The notes beneath the pieces were generated by a model. It was not told the origin of the DNA, ran no database searches, and saw only the letters and a list, made by a program, of their open reading frames with translations. The position numbers and the translations under genes are program-made. Below are positions 42,442 to 52,779 of a stretch of DNA of 64,000 bases, piece after piece; position 1 is the stretch's first letter, and the number at the start of each line of letters is the position of its first letter. This DNA is from Pyralis farinalis (lineage: Eukaryota > Arthropoda > Insecta > Lepidoptera > Pyralidae): positions 9,874,054 through 9,938,053 of the forward strand of contig OX382270.1 of assembly GCA_947507595.1 (NCBI GenBank), given 5' to 3'.

Positions 42442-45426
42442 ATGTCACTTGGTACCCACGATGGGGATTCAGACTCGGAGTATTTTTCTGTATCTTCATC
42501 TGACAATTCTCTCAATCTTGAAAGCGATTCTTCTGATAGCTTCTCTCTCTCTGATAAACTATTTGCCACGTTCTTGCCTCAAAAGAAAAATTTTAATGTT
42601 GTCCATTTAAATGCTCAGAGCATAGCTGCTCATTACTCGGATCTGCTTTCAACATTTGCAGCTAACATTAATATTCAAGCCATCCTCATATCGGAATCTT
42701 TCCTTAAACCGAGCTTACAATCTTCCTTATATCCCTTACCTGGTTTTCGACTGTTACGAAATGACCGTACTTATACGAGAGAAGCTGGTGGTTCAGACCG
42801 AATGGTAGGCGGTGGCGGAGTAGCGATTTATTTGCGTAGCGACATCCCATATCAAGTTGTTTCCATGTCCTCACCCGCATCCCAGACTCCTGAGCATTTA
42901 TTTTTGGAAGTTACTCTGCATCATTCAAGGGTTCTGCTTGGCGTGTACTACAGTCCGTCTCTCAATATTAATTATTTTCACTCGTTTGAGATTTTGCTTA
43001 ATGACCTCTGTCCTCGTTTTGAACATACGATTCTGATGGGTGATTTTAATACGTGCCTCATAAAAAATGACCACCGTGCGCGTACTCTCCGGTCACTACT
43101 ACACTCTGTTGATCTACAATGCCTTGATCTCGCTCCAACTCACTTCCCGCATAATGGGCCACCTTCTTTTCTGGATCTCATAATCACGTCTTCCCTTGAC
43201 TTAGTTTCATCTCACGGACAATTTCACGCTCCTGCTTTCTCAGCACATGACCTGATTTTTGCGTCGTTTAGATGCCGTCCACCAAAGCGAAAGCATAGGA
43301 TGATGTATATGCGTAACTATAAGGGTATTGATCACAATTCTTTAATAACTGACTTTTCTACAACTGATTGGGCACCTGTTCTAACTGCTAATGATGTCGA
43401 TTCCAAACTGGCTGCTTTTAATTCAATACTTCTTTCAGTTTATGATAAACATGCACCTGTTAAGCCAGTCCGTGTCAAACATTATCCTGCTCCTTGGTTA
43501 ACACCCGACATCAAAAAACTCATGGCAAAAAGAGATAGGGCCAAGATCAGGTTGAGACGTGATACTTCCGATGAGCATCTTCGTGTCTATGTGGCACTAA
43601 GAAATCAGTGCAATAGAGCTTGCAGGGAAGCGAAACGTAAACATATCCATAACTCTATACAGGAGTGCACGCCTGGTAGCCTCTGGAAATATCTCAATAG
43701 TATTGGTATAGGTAGGAATAGATCCGATAGTAATAGCAATAATTTAAATTTAAACGATCTTAATAATCATTTCAGTTCCTCTCCAGTTTTACTTAATCCT
43801 GACATTAAGCAGGCCACTTTAAACAGACTTGCTAATTCTGCTCCTACTGATGCCGAGAGATCACCGTTTGACCTTGAATTAATCACGGTGGATGAGGTGG
43901 TGAAGATTGTCCGCTGCATTAGATCCAGAGCAGTGGGAGAGGACCAAATTTGCCTTTCTATGATTACACCTGTGGTTGTGGTACTAGCTCCTCTTATTGC
44001 TCATATTTTGAACTGTTCTCTTACTACAGGTGTTTTTCCTTCTGCCTGGAAACTTGGCCACGTTATTCCTCTTCCTAAGAAACGTAATCCAGACTCCTTC
44101 TCTCATTATCGTCCGATTTCCATCCTCCCTGTTCTTTCCAAAATTCTTGAACACCATGTCCATCAACGCCTTACTCGCTTTCTCGCTGAACATAATATCC
44201 TTAGTCAACAACAGTCTGGTTTTCGTAGCGGCCATAGTACGACATCGGCCCTTGTCAAAATTACCGACGATATCCGGCTCAATATTGACAATAAAAAAGT
44301 AACTGTCCTTGTGCTACTAGATTTCACTAGTGCCTTCAATACAATTGATCTTGATATTTTGTTAGGAGTCCTACATTCTGTCAATATATCGTCCACGGCA
44401 TCAGCATGGTTTCATTCCTACCTTGTGGGTCGCCGGCAACTAGTAAAAATGGGAGATCGCCGATCTGACTGGTGTGATTTGATTGCTGGTGTCCCACAAG
44501 GCGGTGTACTATCACCTGTTCTCTTTTCGCTGTTCATTAATAGCATTGTTTCTTCTCTCTCTTCTTCTTATCATTTATATGCTGATGATTTACAGATTTA
44601 TACAGCTGCCCTATTTCCTGATATTTCTTTAGCTGTGCACGCTATCAATGACGATCTTGCTATTATTGCTGATTGGTCCCATAACTTCGGGCTTAAAGTC
44701 AATGCAGCCAAGTCACAAGCAATAATTATAGGCAGCCCTCACTTTATTTCTAAACTCCAGGGCACGGTTCTTCCTAACATTCAGTTTAATGGTGACATAA
44801 TTCCTTTTTCTTCAACTGTCTCCGATTTGGGAATTATTATTGACCAAACTCTATCGTGGGCCCCGCATATTAATGAAGTCAGCCGTAGGATTTTCGCATC
44901 TCTCCACTCACTCCGACGACTGCAATTTTTTCTACCGTTGGAAACTAAGATCTTGTTGGCTAATTCCCTTCTCCTTCCTTTGCTAGATTATGGTGATGTC
45001 GCTTATCTGGACCCTTCCGAGGAACTGTTGAATAAGTTGGAAAGACTACAGAACCTTTGTATTCGCTTCGTCTTTGGACTGCGCAAATACGATCACGTCT
45101 CGGAGTGCCGCAAACGTCTCAATTGGTTGACGATCAGAGACCGTAGGAAGATGCACATTCTCAGCTTACTTTTTAATGTTTTATTCAATCCATCTGCACC
45201 TTCCTACCTAAAAGAGACAATTCATCTTCGTGATGTGGACAATCGGTTGCGCTCCTGTGGTACCCTGGTTCTCGATATTCCGAGTCAGAATACCAATTCG
45301 TACACACAGTCTTTTTCTGTAAAATCTGTTAGTCTATGGAATGCACTTCCTCTAGAGGTTAGACTGGCTCCCTCCATAGAATCCTTCAAACTCCGAGTCA
45401 AAAACATTTTAATTGGTGAATTGTGA
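42442..45426 (+). CDS. LINE ORF2 polyprotein, endonuclease and reverse transcriptase
   Basis: 994 residues, unbroken. APE-type endonuclease at about 50-280 (NVVHLNAQSI; ILISESFLKP with the catalytic Glu; LGVYYSPS; ILMGDFNTCL; ending FSAHDLIFASF, a SAH form instead of the usual SDH). Reverse transcriptase at about 480-760: GHVIPLPKK, YRPISILPVLSKILE, QSGFRSGHSTTSAL, VLLDFTSAFNTIDLDIL, IAGVPQGGVLSPVLF, YHLYADDLQIYT with the catalytic YADD, then LGIIIDQTLSW. C-terminal domain with LERLQNLCIRFVFGL and SLWNALPLEVR. The ATG at 42,442 gives an acidic Ser-rich leader before the endonuclease. All catalytic motifs appear intact. Confidence 0.85.
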   Translation: MSLGTHDGDSDSEYFSVSSSDNSLNLESDSSDSFSLSDKLFATFLPQKKNFNVVHLNAQSIAAHYSDLLSTFAANINIQAILISESFLKPSLQSSLYPLPGFRLLRNDRTYTREAGGSDRMVGGGGVAIYLRSDIPYQVVSMSSPASQTPEHLFLEVTLHHSRVLLGVYYSPSLNINYFHSFEILLNDLCPRFEHTILMGDFNTCLIKNDHRARTLRSLLHSVDLQCLDLAPTHFPHNGPPSFLDLIITSSLDLVSSHGQFHAPAFSAHDLIFASFRCRPPKRKHRMMYMRNYKGIDHNSLITDFSTTDWAPVLTANDVDSKLAAFNSILLSVYDKHAPVKPVRVKHYPAPWLTPDIKKLMAKRDRAKIRLRRDTSDEHLRVYVALRNQCNRACREAKRKHIHNSIQECTPGSLWKYLNSIGIGRNRSDSNSNNLNLNDLNNHFSSSPVLLNPDIKQATLNRLANSAPTDAERSPFDLELITVDEVVKIVRCIRSRAVGEDQICLSMITPVVVVLAPLIAHILNCSLTTGVFPSAWKLGHVIPLPKKRNPDSFSHYRPISILPVLSKILEHHVHQRLTRFLAEHNILSQQQSGFRSGHSTTSALVKITDDIRLNIDNKKVTVLVLLDFTSAFNTIDLDILLGVLHSVNISSTASAWFHSYLVGRRQLVKMGDRRSDWCDLIAGVPQGGVLSPVLFSLFINSIVSSLSSSYHLYADDLQIYTAALFPDISLAVHAINDDLAIIADWSHNFGLKVNAAKSQAIIIGSPHFISKLQGTVLPNIQFNGDIIPFSSTVSDLGIIIDQTLSWAPHINEVSRRIFASLHSLRRLQFFLPLETKILLANSLLLPLLDYGDVAYLDPSEELLNKLERLQNLCIRFVFGLRKYDHVSECRKRLNWLTIRDRRKMHILSLLFNVLFNPSAPSYLKETIHLRDVDNRLRSCGTLVLDIPSQNTNSYTQSFSVKSVSLWNALPLEVRLAPSIESFKLRVKNILIGEL

Positions 45427-46625
45427 GCATTTTTGGATGCATACCCTAAAATATATCTCGTGTTTGTGTTTTTAGCTTTTGTATTTAATGTTTGTATTTA
45501 TTCCTATTTCTTTTTTCATCTTTGTTTATTGTATTGTTTATGTATAACTTCGTAATATGTATTAGGTAAAGTTGATGTGCGTTAATTTTATGAAATTTAT
45601 GATATTGTTGTAGTCAATTAGTGTACGTTTGTTCTCTCGCCCATTTATGTTATTCTGTTAATAGTTCTAGGTTGGCTGGAAGAGATCCCTTTCAGGGATA
45701 AGTCCGCCTTTGTACCATAAAATTTATTTCATTGTAACATGTATATATATTTTTTAATTTATTGTACAATAAAGATATTACAACAACAACAACAACTTTC
45801 TTTCAAAACTTTCCAACAATCATCCACATCTGAATCGGAGAGGCTTGCATTTGCAAGTCTCTCACTTATGTACCAGATGCACATACGTTCTCCTTACACT
45901 TCCATCTTGCAATTTTTCGCTCCTTATCCTTTCATGATCTCCGAAAGGGATACGCACTCGCCAGTGCCTCCACTTCCTAAAAAGGCCCATAAACCGGCTT
46001 ACCACCAGGTAGGGTCCGTCTCAAGAGTGGGGCCTCTAAAGGCTCTTGTATCCATTATAACATTTCGGAGACGTCTGTCTATTAAAATCAAATCAATCAC
46101 ACTGTTTTGGTCATTGCTTCTCCATGTATACGTGTGAATATCCTTATGATGAAATAAAGTATTCAACACGAGGAGGTTTCGTTCCATACATAAATCTAGT
46201 ATTGACTTACCTGCTTCGTTCACTCTCTTATCTCCATACGGATCAAGAACAACTTCATAGCTGTATCGCTTGGTCCCAACCCATCCATTCAAATCTCCAC
46301 ACATAATCACTCTTTCAGTCCCTTCAACTAAGTCCAAAACATCCCTCACAGACTCGCAAAACTTCTCCAGTTCTTGAGCATACGCTGAGCTTACGGGAGC
46401 GTACGCTGCAACCAGAAATACGCGCGTGATGCCCAGTTTAATACGAACCCAGAGAAGTCTAGGCCCTACCAAACAGTAATCTCTTACACCAGTGGCTAAG
46501 CGAGAGAAGAGTACGACGCCTACACCAGCAATGGCATGATCGTCCCAGTCTACCCCAGACCATATGGCCATCATCCCACCGGGCAGATCATCGGTGTCGC
46601 TCCCCTTGCCATTATCCAAACGTCT

Positions 46626-46922
46626 ATTAGGGTTCCGTACCCAAAGGGTAAAACGGAACCCTATTACTGAGGCTCCGCTGTCCGTCCGTCCATCCGTCCG
46701 TCCGTCTGTCACCAGGCTGTATCTCATAAACCGTGATAGTTAGACAGTTGAAATTTTCACAGATGATGTATTTCTGTTGCCGCTATAACAACAAATACTA
46801 AAAAATAGAATAAAATAAATATTTACTCTCTCTCCCATACAACAAACGTGATTTTTTTTTGCCGTTTTTATAGATAGTGGTGCGGAACCCTTCGTGTGCG
46901 AGTCCGACTCGCACTTGGCCGA
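46626..46922 (+). repeat. GGGTTCCGTACC-type interspersed repeat, second copy
   Basis: Almost identical to 24,872-25,193 but with a much shorter (GTCC)n stretch and ACTCTCTCTC in place of AAGGGGGCTC. Ends CGTGTGCGAGTCCGACTCGCACTTGGCCGA. Inserted in the 5' part of the minus-strand LINE. Confidence 0.75.
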
Positions 46923-47037
46923 CGGGGGCGGATCGGTGCGCGTCGCCTACGGGGACGTCCTAATCAGCACGTCGGTGCACTCTTGGTCTAGAATTGCAAT
47001 CGACTGATTGGCAGAGGTCGCGAAAGAGCACGCTTCT

Positions 47038-47092
47038 GGCACATGACCCCCTACTGGCACATGACCCCCTTTGGCTCATGACCCCCTTTACT
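47038..47092. repeat. Triplicated GGCACATGACCCCCT
   Basis: Three tandem copies of a roughly 18-bp unit (the third reads GGCTCATGACCCCC) at the 5' end of the minus-strand LINE. Confidence 0.75.
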
Positions 47093-47099
47093 AACTAAT

Positions 47100-47534
47100 C
47101 TTATTAATTAATAAATAAAATGACAGATTTAAGTTTCTTTTATCAGTGATTCGTGAAAGTTGTTACGTAGGTAAGAGTTTGTCAAATTAGGTATGTACTC
47201 TAGTTTCCACTATAGTTGTATAATGGAGATAGAAATCCTATGAATGCGTGTGATTCATGGGATGCTTATAATAAAGGATAATTATGGAAAAGTAAAAAAA
47301 AATTGTCGTAAACAATACCTTTCTCCAATTAATTTAAAAACAGGTGATAGCTTTAGATTTGACCCCATTTAAATCAACCTAACCTAACTTCGAAGTGACT
47401 TTGTGCACCTTTAATATTTACATATACGCGAGTAATACTCTCATGAACACTGACACACGGGTTTTACACGCCAACGTTGCTGAAATACACTTCAAATACA
47501 GATTTACATAGCAAATTAAATAATTATAATTGAA
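47100..47534. other. AT-rich spacer, no gene seen
   Basis: No repeat or open frame recognised. Confidence 0.4.
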
Positions 47535-47945
47535 CATTTTTTTTGGTTCTTTATACCCGAGGGGAAAGGCAAAGGGATCTAGCCCATACAGCCAAGTCTT
47601 CAGTTTAGAACCATTTGAAATTATAAATTCTGTTCCGGCTTCAGGAACTGCGCTGAAAAAATACCTGGGAAGGATACCTAGACCTAATCAACCCAGTTCA
47701 AATATCACCCGTAAAACGATAGTCCTGTTCAGTCTTTTTATAATTATATAAATTGTATAAGGTTATTTTACTTTGTCATTATGCGCCACCTACCTTTATT
47801 TATGTCAATTCTCCTTTAAATTAAGGTTGTCTGGAAAAAATTGCATTAGCGACAAGGTCACCTATTCTACTTTCTTGTATGGGCTATGTATATTTGTATA
47901 TTTTATTGGTGCAATAAAGAGTTTTGTATTGTATTGTATAGTTAT
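47535..47945 (+). repeat. LINE-like 3' part
   Basis: Starts with the block shared with 41,978 and ends GGTGCAATAAAGAGTTTTGTATTGTATTGTATA, a common end of lepidopteran LINE insertions. It contains ATAAATTCTGTTCCGGCTTCAGGAAC with no readable protein. Probably one truncated or composite copy. Confidence 0.4.
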
Positions 47946-47964
47946 ACACCAAGTCACCAGAACC

Positions 47965-48985
47965 CACTTCTGGTTCGACATCAGACCCAAGAGCCTAATT
48001 GACCCGACACTACACCGAAGATATCCCGGACATTAGCCTCTACGAGATTAGGATGGCTCTTACACAGCTTAAGAACAGCAAAGCCCCAGGCGATGACGGA
48101 ATCACATCGGAATTTCTGAAAGCGGGTAGAAAACCAATGCTTCAAGTCCTTCAGAAGCTTACCATAAGCATGCGGCAGAAGCGTGGTGATGTTGTTTTTC
48201 AAGAAGGATGATAAAGCTTTATTGAAGAACTATATACCCATCTCTCTTCTGAGCCATGTCTATAAGCTGTTGTCATCACGAATCGTCTCGCATGCAGGTT
48301 TGATGATTTCCAGTCTCCCGAACAAGCCGGCTTCCGGAAGGGTTCCTCAACCATAGACCACTACCACATACATATGCTGCGGCAGGTAATACAGAAAACC
48401 GAAGAGTATAACCAGGCACTATGCTTAGCGTTTGTGGACTATGAGAAGGCCTTTGATTCGATAGAGATTTAGGCTGTGTTCCAGTCTCTCCAGCGGTGTC
48501 GCATTGTAATTATATCGAAGTGTTGAGGAGTATGCATGAAAACGGGACCATGTCCATCCGACTACAGGCCCAGAGTACGAAACCTATCCAAATGCAGAGA
48601 GGAATGAGACAGGGAGACATTGTTTCTCCGAAACTGTCCACTGCTGCATTGTAAGATGTTTTCAAGCTACTGGATCGGAAAGAATACGGCATCAATATCA
48701 ACGGCGAGTATATCACTCACCTTCGATTTGCCGATGATATAGTAATCATGGCAAGATCGCTGGAGGACTTGAACACAATACTTGAAGATCTCGACAGAGC
48801 ATCCCAATGAATGGGTCTTAAAATGAACCTGGACAAAACGAAGATTATGTCGAATGTACATGTTGTGCCCACTTCAGTTGGGAGTTCGGTTCTCGAAGTT
48901 GTTGAGGATATCTACCTGGGATAAATAGTACAGCTAGGTAGATCCAACTTCGTGAAAGAGTCTCGGTGAATCTAACTCGGATAGG
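47965..48985 (+). pseudogene. RTE-like LINE, RT domain
   Basis: Frames give EIRMALTQLKNSKAPGDDGI, then SPEQAGFRKGSSTIDHYHI, LAFVDYEKAFDSI, MQRGMRQGDIVSPK, THLRFADDIVIMARSLEDL with the catalytic ADD near 48,730, and GLKMNLDKTKIMSNVHV. Several stops replace codons. Breaks off at about 48,985. Same family as 2,690-3,635, with a longer 5' part. Confidence 0.75.
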
Positions 48986-48989
48986 CGAA

Positions 48990-49779
48990 GCGTTTGGATT
49001 ATTGTCATTACCTGCAATAAAATAAATCTTAATTAAATTATAATTAATATTTACCTTATACTTAGTTGCTAACTTACAGAGTTGTTTGTTGTATGTGTAT
49101 GTATTATTTATGCTACTCACTTATAATGTTGTACTACTACTACTCCTAATATATGTCTTCGAACGTACTTGCCCGGTCATCGATGAATCTTATGTTGTAG
49201 TTAAGTAGTTTTTTTTACATTGTAGGTAATTATTAGTGTCTTAATGTAGTGATATCATCGCATTTGCGTCAAAAATCAGTGGTTTATACTAGTAAATAAC
49301 AGCAAGCTGTGTAGGCAGAGCTGATATTTTTTTAAATTTAAAAAATATTTAAATATTTTATGTTTAATTTTTTAATTTTTTAAAAATATATGGAACCCTG
49401 TACGACATCTAGCGACGAGTGCTGTTACTTTTTCTGTTGATGGGAGTGCAGTGCAGACTCTGCACTGCAGAGTGGCCGGCCATACGTTTTCCCATATGTT
49501 TTTTTTACTAATTGGAACGATTTTGGACCGTTCTTCCTCACCAACGAACATTTAAATTTCAAATTAAAGGATACAAAACTACAATCTGTTAGCTATTAGT
49601 GTGTCGATTATGGAGTTTCTCACTATTACCGTCTAAACGCTAGCTGGATGACATCAGTCTACCCCAAACGGCAATTTTGAGGGTAATGTGGCTCCGCTGG
49701 CTATCGCAGCTCTGCCAAAAAATGCATCAATGTTGTTTTTATATAATGTTTATGTAAACTGGTTTAATAAATAATAATA
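48990..49779. other. AT-rich spacer
   Basis: No gene seen. 49,447-49,469 (TGCAGTGCAGA C TCTGCACTGCA) is a 23-base odd palindrome. Confidence 0.4.
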
Positions 49780-49915
49780 ATAACCGGAAAACGCAGCGTA
49801 GGACACCCCCCCCCCCCCCCCCCCCACGATGGACAGACGATCGCTGTGGAAGTCTAAGGGGAGGCCTATGTTCAGCAGCGGACGTCTTTCGGCTGATATT
49901 ATGGTAATGATGTTT
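49780..49915 (+). repeat. RTE-like 3' end next to a poly(C) run
   Basis: About 23 consecutive C at 49,804-49,826, then GATCGCTGTGGAAGTCTAAGGGGAGGCCTATGTTCAGCAGCGGACGTCTTTCGGCTGATATTATGGTAATGATG, the RTE-like 3' end also seen at 3,565-3,640. Confidence 0.6.
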
Positions 49916-50394
49916 CACATAAAACGACAAAGTAAAATGATCCAGAAGAAGAAGTACATATACGACCTTTGACCCTCGCGAAGTTCCCGTACAATTTCTT
50001 CACAGCCTTTATATTTTGTCAGAATTTCAATTTAATTATCGAATGACTATTTTCATAATTTGCTTACTTCTTTTAGTTAATTTCAATAAAATTTTATTAG
50101 TTGATAAATAGTAATTACGTTTGCGATTGCTTTAATTAATAATTGAATGATCAAAGGTGAATTATTTTCACTCGTGTTATTTTATTTCACTGATGTAAAC
50201 CGAAATTTATATTTTATTCTTACCCATTATTTTATACTACCTAATTATATTTCTAAACCTAAATTATCTTAATTGTTACTCGCGGCATTTTTCTTATTGA
50301 TTACGCGTCTCCCGAGGTCTTAAATTTTGTGCGCTTCCGAAAGGGCCGCGCGCGTCGCTTGTACGGAATTTCATCGCGTCGGAGACAACAACTA

Positions 50395-50590
50395 ATCAAA
50401 AACATGACTCGTCTCTCCGGTGACAAGACCGTCATTGTCCTCTCTCTCTCAACAAATTCTCCTCGCCATGCGTACGAGTTCCTATATATCCCCCGTTTTC
50501 ATGGATCTCGTACGCATGGCGAGGGGAATTTGTTGAGAGAGAGAGGACAATGACGGTCTTGTCACCGGAGAGACGAGTCATGTTTTTGAT
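50395..50590. repeat. 84-bp inverted repeat with 28-nt loop
   Basis: Arms 50,395-50,478 and 50,507-50,590 pair with a single mismatch that I see (CTCC against GGGG). GC content is higher than the neighbourhood, and the arms include the runs CTCTCCGGTGACAAGACC and TCTCTCTCTCAACAAATT. It would give a long double-stranded RNA hairpin if transcribed. No TIR-transposon features or target duplication recognised. Confidence 0.8.
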
Positions 50591-50599
50591 CTAGATCTC

Positions 50600-52770
50600 T
50601 CTATCTCTGTCTTTCATATAACTCGGACTCTTTCGCTCCCACAAATGAGCTCGTTTCAAAGAACTAAGTTTTTTCTCCCGGTGTCGAGAGATGTGCTGCG
50701 CATTCTCCGAAGTGACTAGCAGCGTTAAACACTTCCACCCCTGCAGCATATCACCTGATAGAGCAATATGCTCTATCGACTCCTCTCTGAACGGCTAATG
50801 AAGGCAAGCCGCAGCTGAGAGTCCTGCAGGCCTTCTTGAGTTTTCACTCCGATCGACGAAGACACGCCGGAGACGAAGGCCCTGATAATATTATAATTAA
50901 TATTATTATTAAATTCATTACTCGACTTTCGAGCAAGATTTTTATTTCAATAATTGAATAGGTATTCTAAGTATGAAAATAATGCTGTTTACTCTTCTAC
51001 TAAATGAAACAGTACGTTAATAGAAATCAAGTTACTTTATAGTTTCAATATAGCCAGCCAGCGTTCGTACGTGACCCTCGTAGATGTTGTCCAAGTCCAT
51101 TTGGAGCGAGACCCTAACTAAAACTAATGCACCATTTCTGTCAAGACTTAGTTATTACTCTTTACGTTCGAGGCGTGTATCACGTATCGAATAGATAATA
51201 TGTACCTATGTGATCAACTTTCATTAAATTATACATAACTTAACATTATCTATACTCACATTCCATCCAGACCATTCGTCCCGTTTTGAACGAGACCGTC
51301 CCTTTCTTCGGTTCTTTGTCACGGTGTCCCCGAAGAAAACCTGGGGATGCAAACTTGTCCCGTTTTCAGAAATCGGGCGGAAATAATTGGCGGGTCGGCC
51401 GGGCGCGGGCGGTGTAGGTAGCGCGTCAGCGATGATTGATAGCTGATCTGCCGCATCGGAAGAATGGGTAGAGAAGAGCGGCGCGCGGTATGTTAAGATT
51501 GCATCACTCATTTGGTGTGCACTTCTCACTATTTGTTATTGTCTTCAGTTTGTTTGAACTCGCGTAATATTTGTAGCGGTACTTAACTCAAAGATTTTTA
51601 TTTTGGAATCTTATTTCCCTACGCCGAAACGAAAATGTACCTTTAAAATTTTGTGTTTCCTATAGTGGTGCGGGTGATATTGAACAGCGTATAAAGTGTC
51701 ACAAACATAAAAATGTAACTTTTCAAGAAATCTGACGCGCTAACTTCAAAGGAATTGGATATCAGCGCTGCAGAAGGCGTCGGGGCCTATCACACAGCAC
51801 AAGAAAGCCCGGATTTCGCTCCAATGCTTATGCGCCGAAATTAATCCAATCATATTACCATCAGAAGTTTAGTTTAGAAATTTTATAGACTGTATTGGCG
51901 TTTGCGGCTAGGTAAGACCATTCAATGTAGGCGACCCTCTTCGGAAGACCGTTACATGTAGGTGTTTCGTTGAGCCGCTCGAGTGGACTGTATAGTAGGA
52001 TTCGATGTTACCAAAATAAACACGGCGAGGTTTCTTTTTGAGACTGTACTGGCTGAGGTTAGAAGAGAGGTGTTTCTTGTTCTTGTGAGACGTCCGCTGG
52101 TGTTGCTCTCGATCGGTAGAATGACGAATCTGCGGCGGGGCACCGGTATTTCTATGCGCGCGTTGGCGTGCCGCTAGTTACTCGGCTAGCCATACAATGC
52201 GCGTATAGATTCACGGCGTTGTTCTCCCCCGCCTTGTCCCCTCTCTACACCTCAACCCTCCGATATCTCGTTTATTCATGCTATTAATTTACAAAGTTTT
52301 CTTAATTCTAATACTTAGTTAATATTTGTACATTATCCTTAACCTTGCTCAGGTTCATTTTAATACGATAACTCTGTAGTTTCATATTTCATTATACTAA
52401 ACATTTATTTGATACAGTAACTCTTTACACGTATGGTTCCTTATGCTATACAGTAACTCCATACATTTATATTTACTTACGCTAAGCATTTATTCGAAGT
52501 GGACAATTTATTTTATTTATAAGTATTTTATTCTACAAATGTTGTTTCGTCGTGAACGTTTCTCCCGCCGTCGCCTCGCGATTCTATTGGTAGCACGACT
52601 TGTCGCTTGAGATCGATCTTAAAATTTTGATTGACGAAATTGAAAAATGAACACTTTTATATGATACGGCAAGAAGAGAGAACCATAACTGAATTTTGAA
52701 AAAAAAATATGGAACGTTACTGATAATCTCTCTTAGCTGGATGAATGCATATCCTCATCACAGTATCAGA
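50600..52770. other. Unassigned region with a possible transposase-like relic
   Basis: 51,670-51,830 reads, across frames, a GDIEQRIKCHKHKN motif and then EGVGAYHTAQES, a pattern I associate with domesticated or hAT-like transposase proteins with a KHK zinc-binding start. 51,270-51,540 and 51,950-52,260 are GC-richer, with open frames but no domain. I cannot assign genes. Confidence 0.3.
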
Positions 52771-52779
52771 ATATCTTAT

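Larger units (their letters stand above)
40684..45795 (+). mobile_element. Nearly complete CR1/L2-like LINE, about 5.1 kb
   Basis: 5' leader from about 40,684, ORF1 40,876-41,661, an unusually long inter-ORF stretch of about 780 bases, ORF2 42,442-45,426, a 3' UTR with GGTTGGCTGGAAGAGATCCCTTTCAGGGATAAGTCCGCC, AATAAA, and a short (CAA)n end at 45,780-45,795. Both ORFs are free of stops. The element sits in the minus-strand LINE. Relative to other copies here it is young and possibly mobile. Confidence 0.75.
39410..47060 (-). mobile_element. RTE/Proto2-like LINE split by two later insertions
   Basis: Read right to left: 5' leader 47,060-46,923 (same as 31,770-31,895); a GGGTTCCGTACC-type repeat at 46,922-46,626; endonuclease 46,620-45,800 (GVGVVLFSRLATGVRDYCLV, FLVAAYAPVSSAYAQ, VIMCGDLNGWVG, TWRSNDQNSVIDLILID); a complete plus-strand LINE at 45,795-40,684; then linker and RT 40,640-39,412 (GDAWWDAEVESSVARKRKAW, KNGKSAGIDLITSEMIKLGG, GFRNGRGCTDQVFSLRNIVE, KIGVKQGCMLSARLFILYVD). 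The coding sequence is contiguous once the plus-strand element is set aside (WKVLKES meets MVDSVKEACG). The endonuclease start is deleted at the small repeat. The C-terminus is missing. Confidence 0.8.
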
